Source: Rotaria macrura
Taxonomy: Eukaryota > Rotifera > Eurotatoria > Philodinida > Philodinidae
Length of the DNA: 64,000 nucleotides
NCBI GenBank assembly: GCA_900239685.1
Contig: OENT01000568.1
Location: 33,489 to 97,488, forward strand
Direction: 5' to 3'
Shown: piece by piece, positions 63,244 through 64,000 of the stretch
Numbering within the stretch: position 1 is the stretch's first letter
Layout of the letters: every line of letters begins with the position of its first letter
Made by a program: the position numbers and the translations under genes
Notes under the pieces: generated by a model
Told to the model about the DNA's origin: nothing
Seen by the model: only the letters and a program-made list of their open reading frames with translations
Databases searched by the model: none

Positions 63244-64000
63244 AGTGATATGTTAAACTAGTCTCGATGATCTGACTTGAGATTAAATGAAACAAACTTA
63301 AGAACAAGAACTCAAATATTTTAGTTATGATGTACTCTATGACGAGAAACAATGTATCATATAAATCTTATGAAACAGAACACCATTCAAGAACAGTATC
63401 AATCAATCAGTGTCATGAGTGATCAAATGAATCAAAATGATGAGCGTCGAAGAAATACTTTAGATATCCTACGGATGGATTCGAAAATAATTTTCTCTGA
63501 AGATCTAACTGAAAACAATCAGTCTCACATACTATCGGTTGTCGAAAACAACCATCTCAATTTAAAAAAATATTCAAACTTTCTTTTATCAATGGCAGTG
63601 ATTCAAGCAAAAATACTAACAACTGGGGAATAGTTGACATAGATTATTTTCAACATTCGTACTAATTAAGAGTCTATCAGATACGATGTGTTTGTTTTTC
63701 TTAATCCTTCCCATTACTTTAAAATAAGATTGTATACTTCGTTAGTCCGAATGGCAAACAACTAGAATCAATCGCCTGTAAAAGTTTTTCTTTATTTTCA
63801 TTCAAATAGTCGATGATTCGATAATATTAATAGAAACTCAATGAAAAACTGTAAAATCATCTTTGTAGAAACTGTCAGCGTTGCTTAAAATTGCTGCAAT
63901 TTTAGGTGATATGATATAGCGAGTTTCATCAAGCTAGATGTACTCGACAAGTCTTACTATTTCGTCTTTCATACGCAGTCAAGCTAACCGCAAGTAAATC
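63244..64000. other. right edge, no supported gene
   Basis: An open frame at 63352-63633 (+, 93 codons) is Asn/Gln-rich and hydrophilic with no family match or splice context. Upstream exons of the cyclase-like gene could lie here or beyond the edge, but none was identified. Confidence 0.4.

Noticed and set aside
63352-63633. 93-codon frame on + near the right edge
   Set aside because: Asn/Gln-rich, no homologue recognised, and no splice or polyadenylation context.
1-64000. tRNA and rRNA genes
   Set aside because: No cloverleaf with a T-arm consensus and no rRNA-like stretch was recognised by eye; a tRNAscan-SE run would settle it.

Overview
The window is eukaryotic nuclear DNA from an animal, AT-rich (about two thirds A+T by eye). 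Coding regions are split by GT-AG introns, most of them 45-80 bp with a few of 1-4 kb. The gene set (Suppressor of fused, Unkempt, a beta-catenin-like armadillo protein, a PLP/M6 proteolipid, a CD36-family receptor) is metazoan. Short introns, a probable trans-spliced two-gene unit, and a foldback element carrying a hammerhead ribozyme core of the kind known from Penelope-like retroelements all fit a rotifer, most likely a bdelloid. That assignment is inference; no species marker was found.

Layout. 1-6822 has no recognisable gene but holds a perfect 252-bp inverted repeat around an assembly gap (2394-2970). Four genes then run on the + strand: a 13-exon CD36/SCARB-type receptor (6823-9019), mitochondrial GatB (13461-16790), the complex I assembly ATPase NUBPL (16870-18786) and a histidine-phosphatase-superfamily protein related to UBASH3 (19236-21846). 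GatB and NUBPL are only 79 bp apart, with a strong splice-acceptor-like site just before the NUBPL start. From 22262 to the right end all recognised genes are on the - strand: PLP/M6 proteolipid (22262-24347), SUFU (26656-28332), Unkempt (29319-36874), divergent beta-catenin (37874-42425), a small CxxC protein (42672-42966), an acylated multi-repeat SPFH/major-vault-like protein (47630-54809) and a degenerate adenylate-cyclase-like membrane protein with a long disordered tail (58664-63243).

Gene models were built by hand. Splice sites were chosen so that phase is kept through each gene and the joined protein follows the known family; every multi-exon model closes in frame. Several conserved proteins have lost standard parts. 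SUFU lacks the central disordered linker, Unkempt lacks the C-terminal RING, the beta-catenin lacks the N-terminal degron and C-terminal tail, and the cyclase lacks the residues that bind ATP. SUFU (Hedgehog), Unkempt and beta-catenin (Wnt/adhesion) lie side by side, but nothing in the sequence shows functional linkage.

Mobile and repeat DNA sits mainly in long introns and intergenic gaps. There are two diverged copies of one foldback element (introns of the UBASH3-like and SPFH genes), a C-rich-ended MITE-like element, a hAT transposase C-terminal fragment, an imperfect palindrome at 45810-46086, and two opposed arrays of a short hairpin-like repeat between 56550 and 57225. No rRNA, tRNA or CRISPR array was recognised.
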